Source: Deltaproteobacteria bacterium (GTDB lineage: Bacteria > Myxococcota_A > Polyangia > Fen-1088). From it: DNA of 50,094 nucleotides. The stretch covers positions 1-50,094 of the forward strand of contig JAFGPX010000279.1 in assembly GCA_016935975.1 (NCBI GenBank), written 5' to 3'. Positions within the stretch are counted from its first letter, which is position 1. Every line of letters begins with the position of its first letter. Positions 8,981 to 21,073 of the stretch are shown here, in pieces. The notes beneath the pieces are model-generated. The model had not been told where the DNA came from. It did not search any database and saw only the letters and a program-made list of their open reading frames with translations. Both the position numbers and the translations under genes were made by a program.

Positions 8981-10109
8981 GGCCCACTACCGCCACGCCC
9001 GTCACGCAGGCCAGAGCCAAATGCTTGCGCCTGTCCCAGAGCTGCTCGAGGAGGAGCGCCGCTGGCACCATCAAGATGGGAACCAAAAAGATGATGTAGC
9101 GCGGTCCCCAGGACCAGTCGCCTCCCCAATTGGAGTACTTGCTGTAGAGCAGGACCACCGGGCCAGCCATGGCCGCGACCGCCCACCACCAGTACCGGGG
9201 CAGCTTGCGGCTCGGCCAAAACCCGAGGACGAGAGGCGGGTTGTAGAGGAAGAGGCCTTTCCCGGTGGAGAAGAACAAGGCGTAGAAGCCCCAGACCAGG
9301 GATTCCTGAAACGGCTCGACGTCGTAGCCCGTGTGGAACAAGGTTCCGTTGCGGACGTAGTTGAACCAGAGCACGGGCAGCGCGAACGGTAAGGCGGCGA
9401 GCGCGGCCCAGCCGAAAAGCCGCACGGTCGGACGCCAGCCAAGCCGGCGGAGCGTCAGGGTTCCGACGAAACACAGCCCACCCAGCAGGGTGAGAACGTA
9501 CAAGTACTTCGAGTTGACCAGGATCCCCGCCCAGACGCCGAGGAGCAGCGCTTTCTTGCGCTTGGGATCGCGCACGAACAACAGCGTTTCGGAGAAGAAG
9601 CCCCAGAAGGCAAAGGCCTGCACGATGTCGGACCACACGACGCGGCCGAAAACGAAGAGCATCGTGCAGAAGGCCAGCGCCACGCTGGCCACGCTGGCGA
9701 TGCCCGCCGCAACCGAGAGGTGCAGCAGGAATCGCAGGAAGAGCACGCAGGTAAGCGAAAGCAACGCCGCCGGCACGAGGTGCGAGGTGACGATGCGCGT
9801 GAGCTGGTCGGCCTGCGGAAAGAAATGGCCAAGGGCGCGGCGCAAGGCCACGTCGGGAACGTGGACGAGCGACACGAGAATCGGCCGCGGGCTGTAGAAG
9901 ACTATGCCGGGCGCCAGGTCGATGCCCAGCTTGCCGTGGTAGACGAGATTCTCCGCGTGGGCGAAGATCTGTTTGCCGTCGTTGTAGGGAGGCGTGTTGC
10001 CACCGAGGAGGAGCACCGGGAAGAAGGTCGCAAGAAACGTCCCGGCGTAGAGCCGCCACCATGAACGCGGCTGCGTTGGAGGATTTTCGCTACCTTTGTT
10101 TGCGGACAT
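8451..10109 (-). CDS. Polytopic membrane protein, GT-C-like, copy 2 (paralog of the convergent gene)
   Basis: 552 residues with the same design as its convergent partner: one N-terminal membrane span, a loop with NTPPYNDGKQIFAHAE, many hydrophobic segments, a WGGDWSWGPRYIIF motif, and a C-terminal extracytoplasmic part with YWDHFIR, QWLGIPNRAGA, CDPCFEDLHAHSYLPAFQP and RRYTSL. The last ~40 residues are Pro/Ala-rich and are encoded on the strand opposite the partner's own low-complexity tail. The start MSANKGS is the first Met of a short soluble lead-in before the first span. uvrA ends only ~40 bp upstream on the same strand, so it may share that transcript. The function is not established. 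Confidence 0.82.
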   Translation of the reverse strand: MSANKGSENPPTQPRSWWRLYAGTFLATFFPVLLLGGNTPPYNDGKQIFAHAENLVYHGKLGIDLAPGIVFYSPRPILVSLVHVPDVALRRALGHFFPQADQLTRIVTSHLVPAALLSLTCVLFLRFLLHLSVAAGIASVASVALAFCTMLFVFGRVVWSDIVQAFAFWGFFSETLLFVRDPKRKKALLLGVWAGILVNSKYLYVLTLLGGLCFVGTLTLRRLGWRPTVRLFGWAALAALPFALPVLWFNYVRNGTLFHTGYDVEPFQESLVWGFYALFFSTGKGLFLYNPPLVLGFWPSRKLPRYWWWAVAAMAGPVVLLYSKYSNWGGDWSWGPRYIIFLVPILMVPAALLLEQLWDRRKHLALACVTGVAVVGLFVQLVGAGLYWDHFIRLSQAARAQWLGIPNRAGAYTPPRGDHCDPCFEDLHAHSYLPAFQPIEGHYWLLKHALRGDTWETAANDAPWRRYTSLPLDATKRWYPWPPIDWWYLGFAPKFANAGRLLFALLLLGSAGGVTLWVQALRRLRRPPAAPSPTRQATDAPGPSAPGAPAAT

Positions 10110-10151
10110 GGGCCAAGGACCGGCGCGGCCAGAATAGCAGGGGATAGCGTA

Positions 10152-12998
<2,847 letters not shown>

Positions 12999-13087
12999 TG
13001 CATCCGGGCCGTACCGCCGGATGGATCGGGGCGGGTAGCCCTAGCCAGCTTGGTAGCGTACCAGAAGCAGCGCGGGCGAATCGAGCG

Positions 13088-14068
13088 TCAAAACGCCAGG
13101 CCCACCGTGGCACGCGCGTAGGGTGCGCTGCGCTCGACGCGGCCGATGGACACGGAATTGCCTGGGATGGGTTCGGTGTCGGACGACGACGGCGGCGAAG
13201 CGCGCAGCGCAAAGTCGCTGCCCGTACCCACGGCGTAGCCACCCTCGATGCTGCCCACCAGGCCGAGCCATGGCGCGTAGGCGCCGTGCCAGAAGCGGAG
13301 GCTCGGGCTGCGCAAGAAGACCCCGGCGCCGGCCGAGCCCTCCCCGAAGTACTCGCGGCCGCCCAGCGCCCCCACGCTCAGCCTGTCCCAGCCCATGCCG
13401 CCCGACAGCCGGGCGTAGGGGGCCAGCCACCGGGAGACGTGGAACCGCAGCGACGCGCCGACGGCAAATGCATGGGTCACGAGCTTCTCCGCGAGCGTGC
13501 CGTGGCTCGTGAGGCCGTTGCCGTACTGGTAGGAGCTGGCCGAATGGGTTCGCCAGCCCACGTCGAGGCGCAGAGCGAGGCGGTCGGTGGGACGGAGGAT
13601 GTCGACCTGCAGCGAGGCTCCCTGGCCCGAGATCTCGCGGCCGCTCACCAGGCGCTGGGCGGCATCGTCGAGAAGCCAGGTGCGCCGCAACTCCAGCGCA
13701 ACGGCGAAGCGCAGGGGCTCCCACGAGGTCACCGGCCCCTCGGGCTCGACGAGCTGGGGCTTGCGCCGTTCGGCCAGCACCGGTCTTTGCGGCGGGGCGG
13801 GTGGGCCAAAGGGAGAGGCCGGGGCGCCGGCACGGGCCGGTCCCGGGGGCGGGGCCAACACCGGGGCCAGGCGCAGGATCGGAGCGGCGGCAGCCCCGGC
13901 CTCGGCGGGCGGGGCTGCGACCGGCGCCGACTCGGGCTCCGGGGCGTCGGCGTCGCTCGCGTCGGCAGGCTCGGCCAGGGTTCGTCCGGGCGCCGTGAGC
14001 GCGGCCGCCGCCAAGAAGGTCGTCGCCACCAGGGATTTCCACATCGGCATTCGCTTGGGTTTGCTCAT
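13088..14068 (-). CDS. Secreted outer-membrane beta-barrel-like protein
   Basis: About 326 residues. The N-terminus (MSKPKRMPMWKS, then an Ala/Leu core ending near RTLAEPA) is a Sec signal peptide. A Pro/Ala/Glu-rich stretch follows to ~residue 110. The last ~210 residues have the alternating pattern of beta-barrel strands (LRFAVALELRRTW, LALRLDVGWRTH, FAVGASLRFHVSRW, YARLSGGMGWDR) and end in YARATVGLAF, a C-terminal aromatic of the kind used as an outer-membrane assembly signal. I chose the ATG at 14068 because it overlaps the stop of the upstream lipoprotein gene as ATGA and gives a clean signal peptide. It probably forms an envelope complex with the two lipoproteins upstream; no specific family is recognised. 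Confidence 0.8.
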   Translation of the reverse strand: MSKPKRMPMWKSLVATTFLAAAALTAPGRTLAEPADASDADAPEPESAPVAAPPAEAGAAAAPILRLAPVLAPPPGPARAGAPASPFGPPAPPQRPVLAERRKPQLVEPEGPVTSWEPLRFAVALELRRTWLLDDAAQRLVSGREISGQGASLQVDILRPTDRLALRLDVGWRTHSASSYQYGNGLTSHGTLAEKLVTHAFAVGASLRFHVSRWLAPYARLSGGMGWDRLSVGALGGREYFGEGSAGAGVFLRSPSLRFWHGAYAPWLGLVGSIEGGYAVGTGSDFALRASPPSSSDTEPIPGNSVSIGRVERSAPYARATVGLAF

Positions 14069-15798
14069 GGCTGTTTCCGCTCGAGGTAGTTCGTCAGAAG
14101 GAAGCCATACGCGGCGCGCGCGTTGGCCCGGTCGGGATGGTCTGCATCGAGGATGGTCAAGTTGCCGATGGCGCCCGGGTCGTTGTGGCCCACCACCAGA
14201 TAGCGTGGGGGGATCGTGCCCGCCGCGACCGGTTGGCTGCCGGCCGTTTTGAGGGGGGTGATGCTGACGATGTTCTGGTCGAGCCAGATCTCGCCCGTGG
14301 CCAGGCGGGGCTCGTCGAGGAGGCCGGTTGTGGGATCGAGACGCTCGGACAGATTGAGGTAGCAGAGCCCCGTGCCCTGGTCCACGCTCCACAGCCGGCT
14401 CGGGATGCGTGTCTCGAAGGTGGGCAGGGCGAGCGGGCTGCTGGCCCCGAACGTCGAGAACGACCGGGTCGCCAAATCCACCACCGTGACCGCAGCGCTG
14501 CCCGAGTAGTTGCCGGCCACCAGCACCACGCCCGCCACGCTACCGAGGACGTCGAACAGGGGGTGCACCTCCTTGGCCGCGGCGCCCAAGGGATAGTCGG
14601 ACAGGGCCAACCCGCCCGTGGTCGCCACCTGTTCCAGGTCCGCGAACAGGACGCTGGTGCTGCCCTGCGTTCGGTCGACGAGCAACGCCTGCTGCTTGTC
14701 CTTGCCGTCCACCTTCGTGACGAAGGAGACGATGTGGTCGACGGGGACGAGGGTCGCGACCGAAACGGCCTGGCTGGTCGAGGGATCGATGATGACCAGG
14801 CGGCGCGCCTCGGACGAGGCCACCGCCAGGCGACTCTCCGGCTGGGGGCCGTGTATGCCATCGTCCACCAGCACGGGGTAGAGCGCCATGTCGGCCGGGG
14901 TCGAGCCCACCGCCAGCATGGACAGGGAGGCGGAGAAGTCGTTGCTGGGTGGCGTCGGCGGGAGCTGCCCTGGCTGCAGATCCTTCACGAGGTCGGTGAG
15001 CGTGATCTGGTAGATGTCTTTCGCGCCGCTGACACGCACGTAGATGCTGAGGTTTCTCGGGTCGAACACCACCTGCGCCGGGGTCAGGTTGCAGCTCGCG
15101 GCCTGCGGGCAGAGGGGCACCGAGATCTCGGTGTGGTCGGGGTGATCGATGTCTTGCACGGTGACGTAGTTCTGCGACAGCACCACGGCCAGGGTGCGCG
15201 GGCCGGAGGCGAACGCGTAGCTCGGCGAGAAGGCCACCGCGCTGGGCACCCCGCCCAGGCTGCGGATGGTCTTGGGCGTCACCTTCGTGGTGGGCGCCGC
15301 GGGGTTGCCGAAATCGACCAGTGTCATCTCGTTGGGGTTGTACAGCGCGCTGTCCGCCTGCGACTGCCCGCTCGGCGAGTGGTGAAGGACCAGGTGACGG
15401 CCGTCGTCCGACTGGGCCATGGCGTCGAAGCGGCCGGTCAGCGGATAGCTGTCGGAGGTCGCTGCCACCGCGTCGATGACGTGCAGCTCGGCCGGCACCG
15501 CGGGCTCCGACGGCGAACCACGGTCGCCCTTGGTCAGCACCAAGAGCTGGTTCGCGCCGTTGCGCTTGACCGCGGCGACCGGTGCCTTGCCCACCGGCAC
15601 CAGGCGCGGGGTGAGCGTGGGATCGCCGGGGTCGAGCAGGAAGACGGTCTGGGAGATCCGCTCGACGAACGCGACCCGGTCGTCGAGCGCCACCATCGGC
15701 AGGAGGTCGTTTGGCTGCTGCCAGAATTCGGCGTCGTTGTCGTCGCAGGCCGCGAGGGCAGGCAAGAGCAGCGAGAGGGCCAGGCAAAGGCGAGTCAT
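14065..15798 (-). CDS. Beta-propeller-like lipoprotein (second gene of envelope operon)
   Basis: About 577 residues. It starts MTRLCLALSLLLPALAACDD, a lipoprotein signal peptide with lipobox LAAC. The rest is a long series of ~45-residue beta-rich repeats with sequences such as VAFVERISQTVFLLDPGD, SAVAFSP, RLVIIDPSTSQAVSVATL and AVTVVDLATRSFSTFG, a pattern like YVTN/WD-type propellers. No catalytic motif is seen. The ATG at 15798 overlaps the upstream gene's stop by 4 bp and places the lipobox correctly; an earlier Met would give a charged leader. It resembles the upstream lipoprotein in order of motifs (DGRH..., PSAV.FS, VD...), so the two are probably diverged tandem paralogs. Confidence 0.82.
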   Translation of the reverse strand: MTRLCLALSLLLPALAACDDNDAEFWQQPNDLLPMVALDDRVAFVERISQTVFLLDPGDPTLTPRLVPVGKAPVAAVKRNGANQLLVLTKGDRGSPSEPAVPAELHVIDAVAATSDSYPLTGRFDAMAQSDDGRHLVLHHSPSGQSQADSALYNPNEMTLVDFGNPAAPTTKVTPKTIRSLGGVPSAVAFSPSYAFASGPRTLAVVLSQNYVTVQDIDHPDHTEISVPLCPQAASCNLTPAQVVFDPRNLSIYVRVSGAKDIYQITLTDLVKDLQPGQLPPTPPSNDFSASLSMLAVGSTPADMALYPVLVDDGIHGPQPESRLAVASSEARRLVIIDPSTSQAVSVATLVPVDHIVSFVTKVDGKDKQQALLVDRTQGSTSVLFADLEQVATTGGLALSDYPLGAAAKEVHPLFDVLGSVAGVVLVAGNYSGSAAVTVVDLATRSFSTFGASSPLALPTFETRIPSRLWSVDQGTGLCYLNLSERLDPTTGLLDEPRLATGEIWLDQNIVSITPLKTAGSQPVAAGTIPPRYLVVGHNDPGAIGNLTILDADHPDRANARAAYGFLLTNYLERKQP

Positions 15799-17795
15799 TG
15801 TTGGATCCTCCCATTGAGAGCGAAGCCGGTGACGGTTTGCACCTCGCCGCTTCGCCAATCGATGAAACTGATGCGGCCCTCGGAGTAGACTTGGCCCACG
15901 AAGACCTTGTTGACCTCGGCCAGGGCCGCGATCGAGTTGGGCGGGCTGCCGAGCGGGAAATCGTCGGCGATGTAGCTCGCGAGGTCGATGCGCTCGGCGA
16001 GGCGCACCCCCGCCTTGTCGTCGCGCAGGAGCACGAAGGCGTGGCTGGAGCTGGGGGTGATGGCAAAGGGATTGGGGTCGGCCGCGGTGAGCTGCAGCTT
16101 GGAGAAGCCGTCCTCCAGGCGCACCAGCGTGTAGCCGTATGCCTTGTCGACGGCGCTCGACGAAGAGCCTGCGCCCGAGGTGCCGCCTGCGCCCGAGCTG
16201 CTACCCGAGCCGGAGGTGGTTGGCGGGGTGTGCAGGACCAAGGCGGTGTTCTCGTCCGGGGCCACCGCCACAGCGCGAATCGGCTTGTGGAGGTCGACGG
16301 TCAGATAGCTTTCGTTCACCGGGTCGAAGACGACGACGCTCTTCGTGGGCTCCGCGGTCGTGTAGAGCAGGCCGTAGCGGCCCCTGCCGCTCATGGTCAC
16401 CGAGCCGAGATCCTCGTTCGCGAAGGTCCAGTCCGTCCGGTGCGCGGCATCGCCAAAGCCGGCCGGGATATCGATGCGCACGAGCCGACTGCTCTGCCCG
16501 CGCAGCACGGCGAAGGCGGCGGCTCCCGAGGGCAGGATGTCGAGGTCGGTGATCTGGCTCGGGAGATTGAGCGGGGTCACGGCGTGGGTCCGCAAGTCGA
16601 CCAGCAGGAGCTGCGCCGAGCCCTCGCGGCGCGCGACCGCGTAGGCGCCATCCGGGGTCACCGAGACGTCGACCGGCTTGCCGGTCACCACGATGCTGCC
16701 GGGCGGTGGCGCGGTCGCGTCGGCGGGCGGAGGCAGATCCCGATCGGGCGTCGCGAGGTCGGGCCCCGCGCTCTGGCCGTCAGGCGACGCGCCGCCGTCG
16801 AGCGGGGCGCCGCCGTCCCAGGGCGAGCCGCCGCCGTCTTGGACCGCGCCAGCGTCCAGCTCGTCGCCCGGGCCCGTGGCGGGCGGAGCGTCGGGAGCGG
16901 ATTCTGCGCCGGGAGCGGCGTCGGGCAGCACGGGCTGCGCGTCCGGGAGAAGGGCGATGCCGGCGTCCGGGCGGGCCAGGCTGGTCGTGCTCTTGTCGAT
17001 GCGCGTGAAGGGTGCGATGCCCGGGGCCGTGAGGTTGGCGAAGCGCAGCTCGGAGATACCGTCGTCGGTGACCACGAAGGCGGCGGCGCCGTCGCTGGAG
17101 AAGACCACCGCGCTCGGGTTGTAGCCGACGCTCATGGAAATGGCGCTGCCCGTGGCGGCGCTGGCCGCGGTCGCTGGGGTCAGGGTGATCACCGAAACCT
17201 CCTGGGTGCTCCCCGTGGTGGAGGTCGAGGCCTGCGTCGTGGTGACGCCCGACTGCGCGGCATCGTACCAGACCACCGCGTGCCGGCCGTCGGGCGCGAT
17301 GGCGATGGCGTTCGCCTTGCTGACGATGGGTATGGGGTCGCCGGCCAGCTGGTCTGCGCTCAGTACCCGCAGCGTGTGCGAGCCCACGTTGATGACCAGG
17401 GCGACGTCCCGGCCCGGGATCGTCGCCATGTAGGTCGGCGAGTCGCCCGGGGCGCGCTCGACGATGCCCAAGTCGACGGAATCGATGATGGACACGGTGT
17501 TGCGGCTGGGGTTGGCCACGTAGACGTAGCGGGCGCCGGCGCGCGGGGCGAGGAATTGGACCTTCACCTCTATCTCGGGCGGCTGCGTGGTTGTGCCCGA
17601 GCTCCCGGCTGCGCCGCCCGAGCCGGCGGTCACGTTCATGGAGCCGCCGGAGCCCCAGGCGCCCACGGGGAAACCCGCAGCGTCCATTCTTCCGGACCCT
17701 TCCGGGCTCTTTCCGGAGGTCTCCGATCCTCCACCACTACAACCACCCCACGCTCCGAGCACCAATGCCAACAACACGAAGTCTTGTTTCTTCAT
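15795..17795 (-). CDS. Beta-propeller lipoprotein with an Asp/Pro/Gly-rich central linker (first gene of envelope operon)
   Basis: About 666 residues. It begins MKKQDFVLLALVLGAWGGCS with a probable lipidated Cys19, then a Gly/Ser-rich tether. The first half has YVTN-type propeller repeats (RYVYVANPSRNTVSIID, TYMATIPGRDVALVIN, AIAIAPDGRHAVVW). At ~290-390 the propeller is interrupted by a linker of PDA, DGG and PDG units with no predicted fold. The repeats then resume (VDVSVTPDGAYAVARREG, KSVVVFDPVNESYL, VAVAPDENTALVLH). A second Gly/Ser-rich insertion lies near residue 530. A GGAGAG site precedes the ATG at 17793-17795. It likely sits in the outer membrane as the lead gene of a three-gene unit; the ligand is unknown. 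Confidence 0.83.
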   Translation of the reverse strand: MKKQDFVLLALVLGAWGGCSGGGSETSGKSPEGSGRMDAAGFPVGAWGSGGSMNVTAGSGGAAGSSGTTTQPPEIEVKVQFLAPRAGARYVYVANPSRNTVSIIDSVDLGIVERAPGDSPTYMATIPGRDVALVINVGSHTLRVLSADQLAGDPIPIVSKANAIAIAPDGRHAVVWYDAAQSGVTTTQASTSTTGSTQEVSVITLTPATAASAATGSAISMSVGYNPSAVVFSSDGAAAFVVTDDGISELRFANLTAPGIAPFTRIDKSTTSLARPDAGIALLPDAQPVLPDAAPGAESAPDAPPATGPGDELDAGAVQDGGGSPWDGGAPLDGGASPDGQSAGPDLATPDRDLPPPADATAPPPGSIVVTGKPVDVSVTPDGAYAVARREGSAQLLLVDLRTHAVTPLNLPSQITDLDILPSGAAAFAVLRGQSSRLVRIDIPAGFGDAAHRTDWTFANEDLGSVTMSGRGRYGLLYTTAEPTKSVVVFDPVNESYLTVDLHKPIRAVAVAPDENTALVLHTPPTTSGSGSSSGAGGTSGAGSSSSAVDKAYGYTLVRLEDGFSKLQLTAADPNPFAITPSSSHAFVLLRDDKAGVRLAERIDLASYIADDFPLGSPPNSIAALAEVNKVFVGQVYSEGRISFIDWRSGEVQTVTGFALNGRIQQ

Positions 17796-18026
17796 GGCGG
17801 GTATCTCTCCGCAGCAACTAGCGTGCCGGTGGCAAAGCCCGCGGAACTCTTCGAGTTCCCCGCGAAAAACGCAGTGCAACCGCGACAAGATTGTCGTGGT
17901 TCTTCGCCGGCCTCCCGAGCACCCCGAGGTATGCTACAGCCCAACTCGATTCCGCCGAAGTACTAGACTGCAAGGATCCTGACGGGCTTCTTGCCAGGGA
18001 AACCGGCAGTTACGAGCAGGTGCACG

Positions 18027-18434
18027 ATGCAGATCTCAACGGTTCGGGCCGCGGGCGGCAAGGTGAGTCTACGCGTCGACGGGGACACCGTCTTCGTGGC
18101 GGGTGAAATCGATCAATTGAGCCCCCGCGATTTCATGGCGGGGTTCCTCGAGATTGTCCACAACATGGCGCTGGGAGAGGGCCTGGCGGAGGTCAAGGTG
18201 GACGTCACGGCGCTCGGCTTCCTCAATTCGTCGGGCATCAAGGAGTTCCTGAGCTGGATCCTGCGGCGCAATCGCATTCCCCCGGAGAAGAAGTACAAGA
18301 TCAACTTCCTCTTCGACCCGGCCGTGGCCTGGCAGCCCATCACCCTGCCGCGCCTGCGCGACTTGGATCCCGAGGGCATCCTGCTGACTTCGATCAGCCA
18401 GTCCCGCCAGGGCACGGTGAAGACGGAGCGTTAG
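18027..18434 (+). CDS. STAS-domain protein (anti-sigma-factor-antagonist-like)
   Basis: 135 residues forming a single small alpha/beta domain. The pattern VKVDVTALGFLNSSGIKEFLSWI matches the STAS phosphorylation-loop region (D.s.v.f.dSSG...), with the serine pair in the expected place. Such proteins are switched by Ser/Thr kinases or anti-sigma factors in the cytoplasm. The ATG at 18027 follows GAGCAGG at 6 nt; a start 36 bp earlier is possible but lacks a ribosome site. No partner anti-sigma factor is adjacent; the neighbours are the divergent lipoprotein operon and the convergent ilvN. The kinase or partner is unknown. Confidence 0.75.
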   Translation: MQISTVRAAGGKVSLRVDGDTVFVAGEIDQLSPRDFMAGFLEIVHNMALGEGLAEVKVDVTALGFLNSSGIKEFLSWILRRNRIPPEKKYKINFLFDPAVAWQPITLPRLRDLDPEGILLTSISQSRQGTVKTER

Positions 18435-18508
18435 GAACGAGAGCGAGAACTTGTGGGGATTCTCTCGCGGTTGGGCGCGTTCAACTCGCGGTCTGTTCTC
18501 AGAAAAAG

Positions 18509-18545
18509 TGTCACCTATGTGCCCGGTCTAAAACGTCACCCATCT
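18509..18545. mobile_element. Possible insertion-sequence end relic
   Basis: A 37-bp stretch contains two direct copies of GTCACC(T/C)AT, at 18510 and 18535, with TGTGCCCGGTCTAAAAC between them. Repeated GTCACCCAT-type boxes separated in this way are common at the ends of IS21-like elements. There is no transposase, second end or target duplication in the window, so this is at most a solitary remnant. The rest of the 255-bp gap between the STAS gene and ilvN is GC-rich with small hairpins and nothing else I can name. Confidence 0.3.
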
Positions 18546-18689
18546 TCCCGCTTGCACACGTGTGCGGCCCGCGGCCCGGGTTCTTCGCGCCACGCACACG
18601 AACACGCTACCGCCCTCGCTCACGCGTCTCGCTAGCCGCGCCCCGCGGGCCGGCCCTGCGGGCGGCCCGAATTCCTCGACAAGCCGTAG

Positions 18690-19226
18690 CTAGGTTATCT
18701 CGGGGCCGCGGGTCATCAGGACCTTGCCCGAGCGGACCAGCTCGATCACGCCGAACGGCCGCAGCAGCGAGATGAGGCTGTCGAGCTTGTCGCTGGCGCC
18801 GGTCACGCGCAGGATGAGCGATTGCGCGGTGCAGTCCACGACCTTGGCCTGGAAATGCTCGGCGACCTGTAGGATCTCCGTGCGTTCGCGCAAGCCGGCC
18901 TTGATCTTGATCAAGGCGATTTCGGTTTCCACCACGGCTTGCCCGGTGTGGTCGATGGCGCGCACCACGTCCACCAGCTTGGCGACCTGTTTGATGATCT
19001 GTTCGAGCGTGTCCGGATCGCCGCTGCAGGTGATGGTCATGCGCGAGAAAACGCTCGACACCGGGTCGGCGCTGACCACCAGGCTTTCGATGTTGTATCC
19101 CCGACGGGCGAAGACCAGGGCCACGCGCACGAGCACGCCGGGTTGGTTGCGCACCAGCACGGAGATGGTGTGAAGGGGCAGGCTGGCTATCGGGGCGGGG
19201 GCAGTCGTCGCTGCAAAAGTCGTCAT
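18690..19226 (-). CDS. ilvN: Acetolactate synthase small (regulatory) subunit IlvN/IlvH
   Basis: 178 residues, the length of an IlvH-type regulatory subunit. The N-terminal ACT domain begins HTISVLVRNQPGVLVRVALVFARRGYNIESL, the valine-binding pattern. The second half contains QVAEHFQAKVVD and SLILRVTGASDKLDSLISLLRPFGVIELVRSG, typical of the C-terminal ACT-like domain. It binds the large subunit and confers feedback inhibition in branched-chain amino acid synthesis. A GAAGG site precedes the ATG. It follows ilvB by 31 bp on the same strand. The first ~15 residues are an Ala/Pro/Thr-rich extension. Confidence 0.96.
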   Translation of the reverse strand: MTTFAATTAPAPIASLPLHTISVLVRNQPGVLVRVALVFARRGYNIESLVVSADPVSSVFSRMTITCSGDPDTLEQIIKQVAKLVDVVRAIDHTGQAVVETEIALIKIKAGLRERTEILQVAEHFQAKVVDCTAQSLILRVTGASDKLDSLISLLRPFGVIELVRSGKVLMTRGPEIT

Positions 19227-19257
19227 GTTCTACCTTCGGTTGAGGATGGTTCGATCA

Positions 19258-21051
19258 TCACGTGGATCCCGCGGGCTTCTCGAGCACGGTACGGGGCGGC
19301 TCGATGATGATGTCGGACAGAGGAGCGCCGGCCGGGATCATGGGGAAGACGTTGCCCTCCTTGACCACCTCCGCGTCGATCACGCAGGGGCCATCGTTGT
19401 ACTCCATCGCCGCCCGCAGCACCCGGTCGACGTCCGCGGCCCGGCGCAGGTGAAAGCCCCGGATGCCGTAGGCCTCGGCCAACTTGACGAAGTCGGGATT
19501 GCCCTCGAGATCGGTGCCCGACAGGCGGTTGTCGTAGAACAGCTCCTGCCACTGCCTCACCATGCCGAGGAAGTGGTTGTTGATGATGAGCACCTTGACC
19601 GCCAGCTTGTTGACCGCGGCGGTCGCCAGCTCGGACAAGGTCATCTGGAAGCCGCCGTCGCCGACCACCGCCCAAACCGTCTTGTCGGGACAGCCCAGCT
19701 TGGCGCCTATGGCGGCCGGAAAGCCGAAGCCCATGGTGCCGGCGCCGCCCGAGGACAGCCAGTGTTGGGGCTTGGTCGTGCGCAGGAACTGCGCGGCCCA
19801 CATCTGATGCTGGCCGACGTCGGTGACGACGACGGCGTCGCGACCGCCTAGCTTGTCGAGGCGGTCGAGGATGTACTGCGGCCGCAGCCCGCCCTTCTTG
19901 GGGTAGTGCAAGGGGAACTGCTCGCGCCAGGCGGCGATCTGCTTGAGCCAGGCCTGGCTGTCGCAGGGGCCGACGAGCGGCAGCAGATCTTCGACGACCA
20001 GCCGGGCGTCGCCTGCCAGACACACGTCCGGCTTGATGACCTTGCCGAACTCGGCCACGTCGATGTCGACGTGGATCTTGATGGCGTCCGGGCAGAAGGC
20101 CGACAGCTTGCCGGTGATGCGATCGTCCCAGCGCGAGCCGATGGACATGATGAGGTCGCAGGCGTCCACCGCCTTGTTGGCGTAGGCCGTGCCGTGCATG
20201 CCGAGCATGCCCAAGTGCAGCTCGTGATCCTCTGGCACCGCGCCCTTGCCGAGAAGGGTGTTGACCACCGGGGCGCGGAGCTTCTCGGCGAATTCGAGAA
20301 TCGGCTCGCCGGCTTCGGACAGCACGGCGCCGTGGCCCACGAGCAGCACGGGCCGTTGCGACTTGGCCAGGTAGGCCACAGCTTGTGCGAGAGCGGCGGG
20401 ATCGGCGTGGTCGGGCACGTGGTAGCCGGTCAGTTCGACGCGCTCGACGAACGGCGCCGGGCAGGGAGCGGCCTGCACGTCCTTGGGCAAGTCCACGAGC
20501 ACGGGCCCGGGCCGGCCCGTGGTGGCGATGTAGAAAGCCTCCTTCATGATGCGGGGGATGTCGTTCACATCCTTGACGAGGAAGCTGTGCTTGACGGCCG
20601 CGTAGGTGATGCCGGTGACGTCGGCTTCCTGGAAACCGTCCTTGCCGAGCATGGGTCGGATGACCTGGCCGCACAGCAAGACGACCGGCACCGAATCGGA
20701 AAGGGCGGTGAGCAGGCCGGTCACCGTGTTGGTGGCTCCCGGCCCCGAGGTCACGGCCACGACGCCGGGATTGCCGGTGGCGCGGGCATAGCCGTCCGCC
20801 ATGTGCATGGCGCCTTGCTCGTGGCGGGTGAGGACCAACTTGATGCGCGACTCGTAGAGGGCGTCGAACAGGGGGATGGCGGCGCCGCCGGGCAGCCCGA
20901 AGACGACCTCGACCCCTTCTTGCTCCAGGCACTGCACCACCTTCTCCCCGCCCGAGGGCACCTTGCCGGCGGCCGACGGGCGAGATGCCTTGGGACCATT
21001 GTTGGCATCTTTTCGTGAAGTTTGATTCTTCGCCGGCTTCTTCTTCTTCAT
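19258..21051 (-). CDS. ilvB: Acetolactate synthase large (catalytic) subunit
   Basis: 597 residues, a TPP-dependent enzyme with the expected three-domain order. The catalytic glutamate is in [21 protein letters not shown] Rossmann-like middle domain follows. The TPP/Mg binding motif is [15 protein letters not shown] with [15 protein letters not shown] just after. It condenses two pyruvates, or pyruvate with 2-ketobutyrate, at the start of valine/leucine and isoleucine synthesis. It has an unusual Lys-rich N-terminal extension of ~33 residues ([15 protein letters not shown]...). A GAGGAAG site supports the ATG at 21051. ilvN follows directly, as in most bacterial ilvBN operons. Confidence 0.96.
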   Translation of the reverse strand: MKKKKPAKNQTSRKDANNGPKASRPSAAGKVPSGGEKVVQCLEQEGVEVVFGLPGGAAIPLFDALYESRIKLVLTRHEQGAMHMADGYARATGNPGVVAVTSGPGATNTVTGLLTALSDSVPVVLLCGQVIRPMLGKDGFQEADVTGITYAAVKHSFLVKDVNDIPRIMKEAFYIATTGRPGPVLVDLPKDVQAAPCPAPFVERVELTGYHVPDHADPAALAQAVAYLAKSQRPVLLVGHGAVLSEAGEPILEFAEKLRAPVVNTLLGKGAVPEDHELHLGMLGMHGTAYANKAVDACDLIMSIGSRWDDRITGKLSAFCPDAIKIHVDIDVAEFGKVIKPDVCLAGDARLVVEDLLPLVGPCDSQAWLKQIAAWREQFPLHYPKKGGLRPQYILDRLDKLGGRDAVVVTDVGQHQMWAAQFLRTTKPQHWLSSGGAGTMGFGFPAAIGAKLGCPDKTVWAVVGDGGFQMTLSELATAAVNKLAVKVLIINNHFLGMVRQWQELFYDNRLSGTDLEGNPDFVKLAEAYGIRGFHLRRAADVDRVLRAAMEYNDGPCVIDAEVVKEGNVFPMIPAGAPLSDIIIEPPRTVLEKPAGST

Positions 21052-21073
21052 CTTGTCGTCTTCCTCGTCAATT

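Noticed and set aside
15711-17966. A ~750-codon plus-strand open frame opposite the lead lipoprotein gene
   Set aside because: The minus-strand lipoprotein has a signal peptide, propeller repeats and coupled neighbours. The plus-strand translation is Arg/Gly/Val-rich and recognisable as antisense of it.
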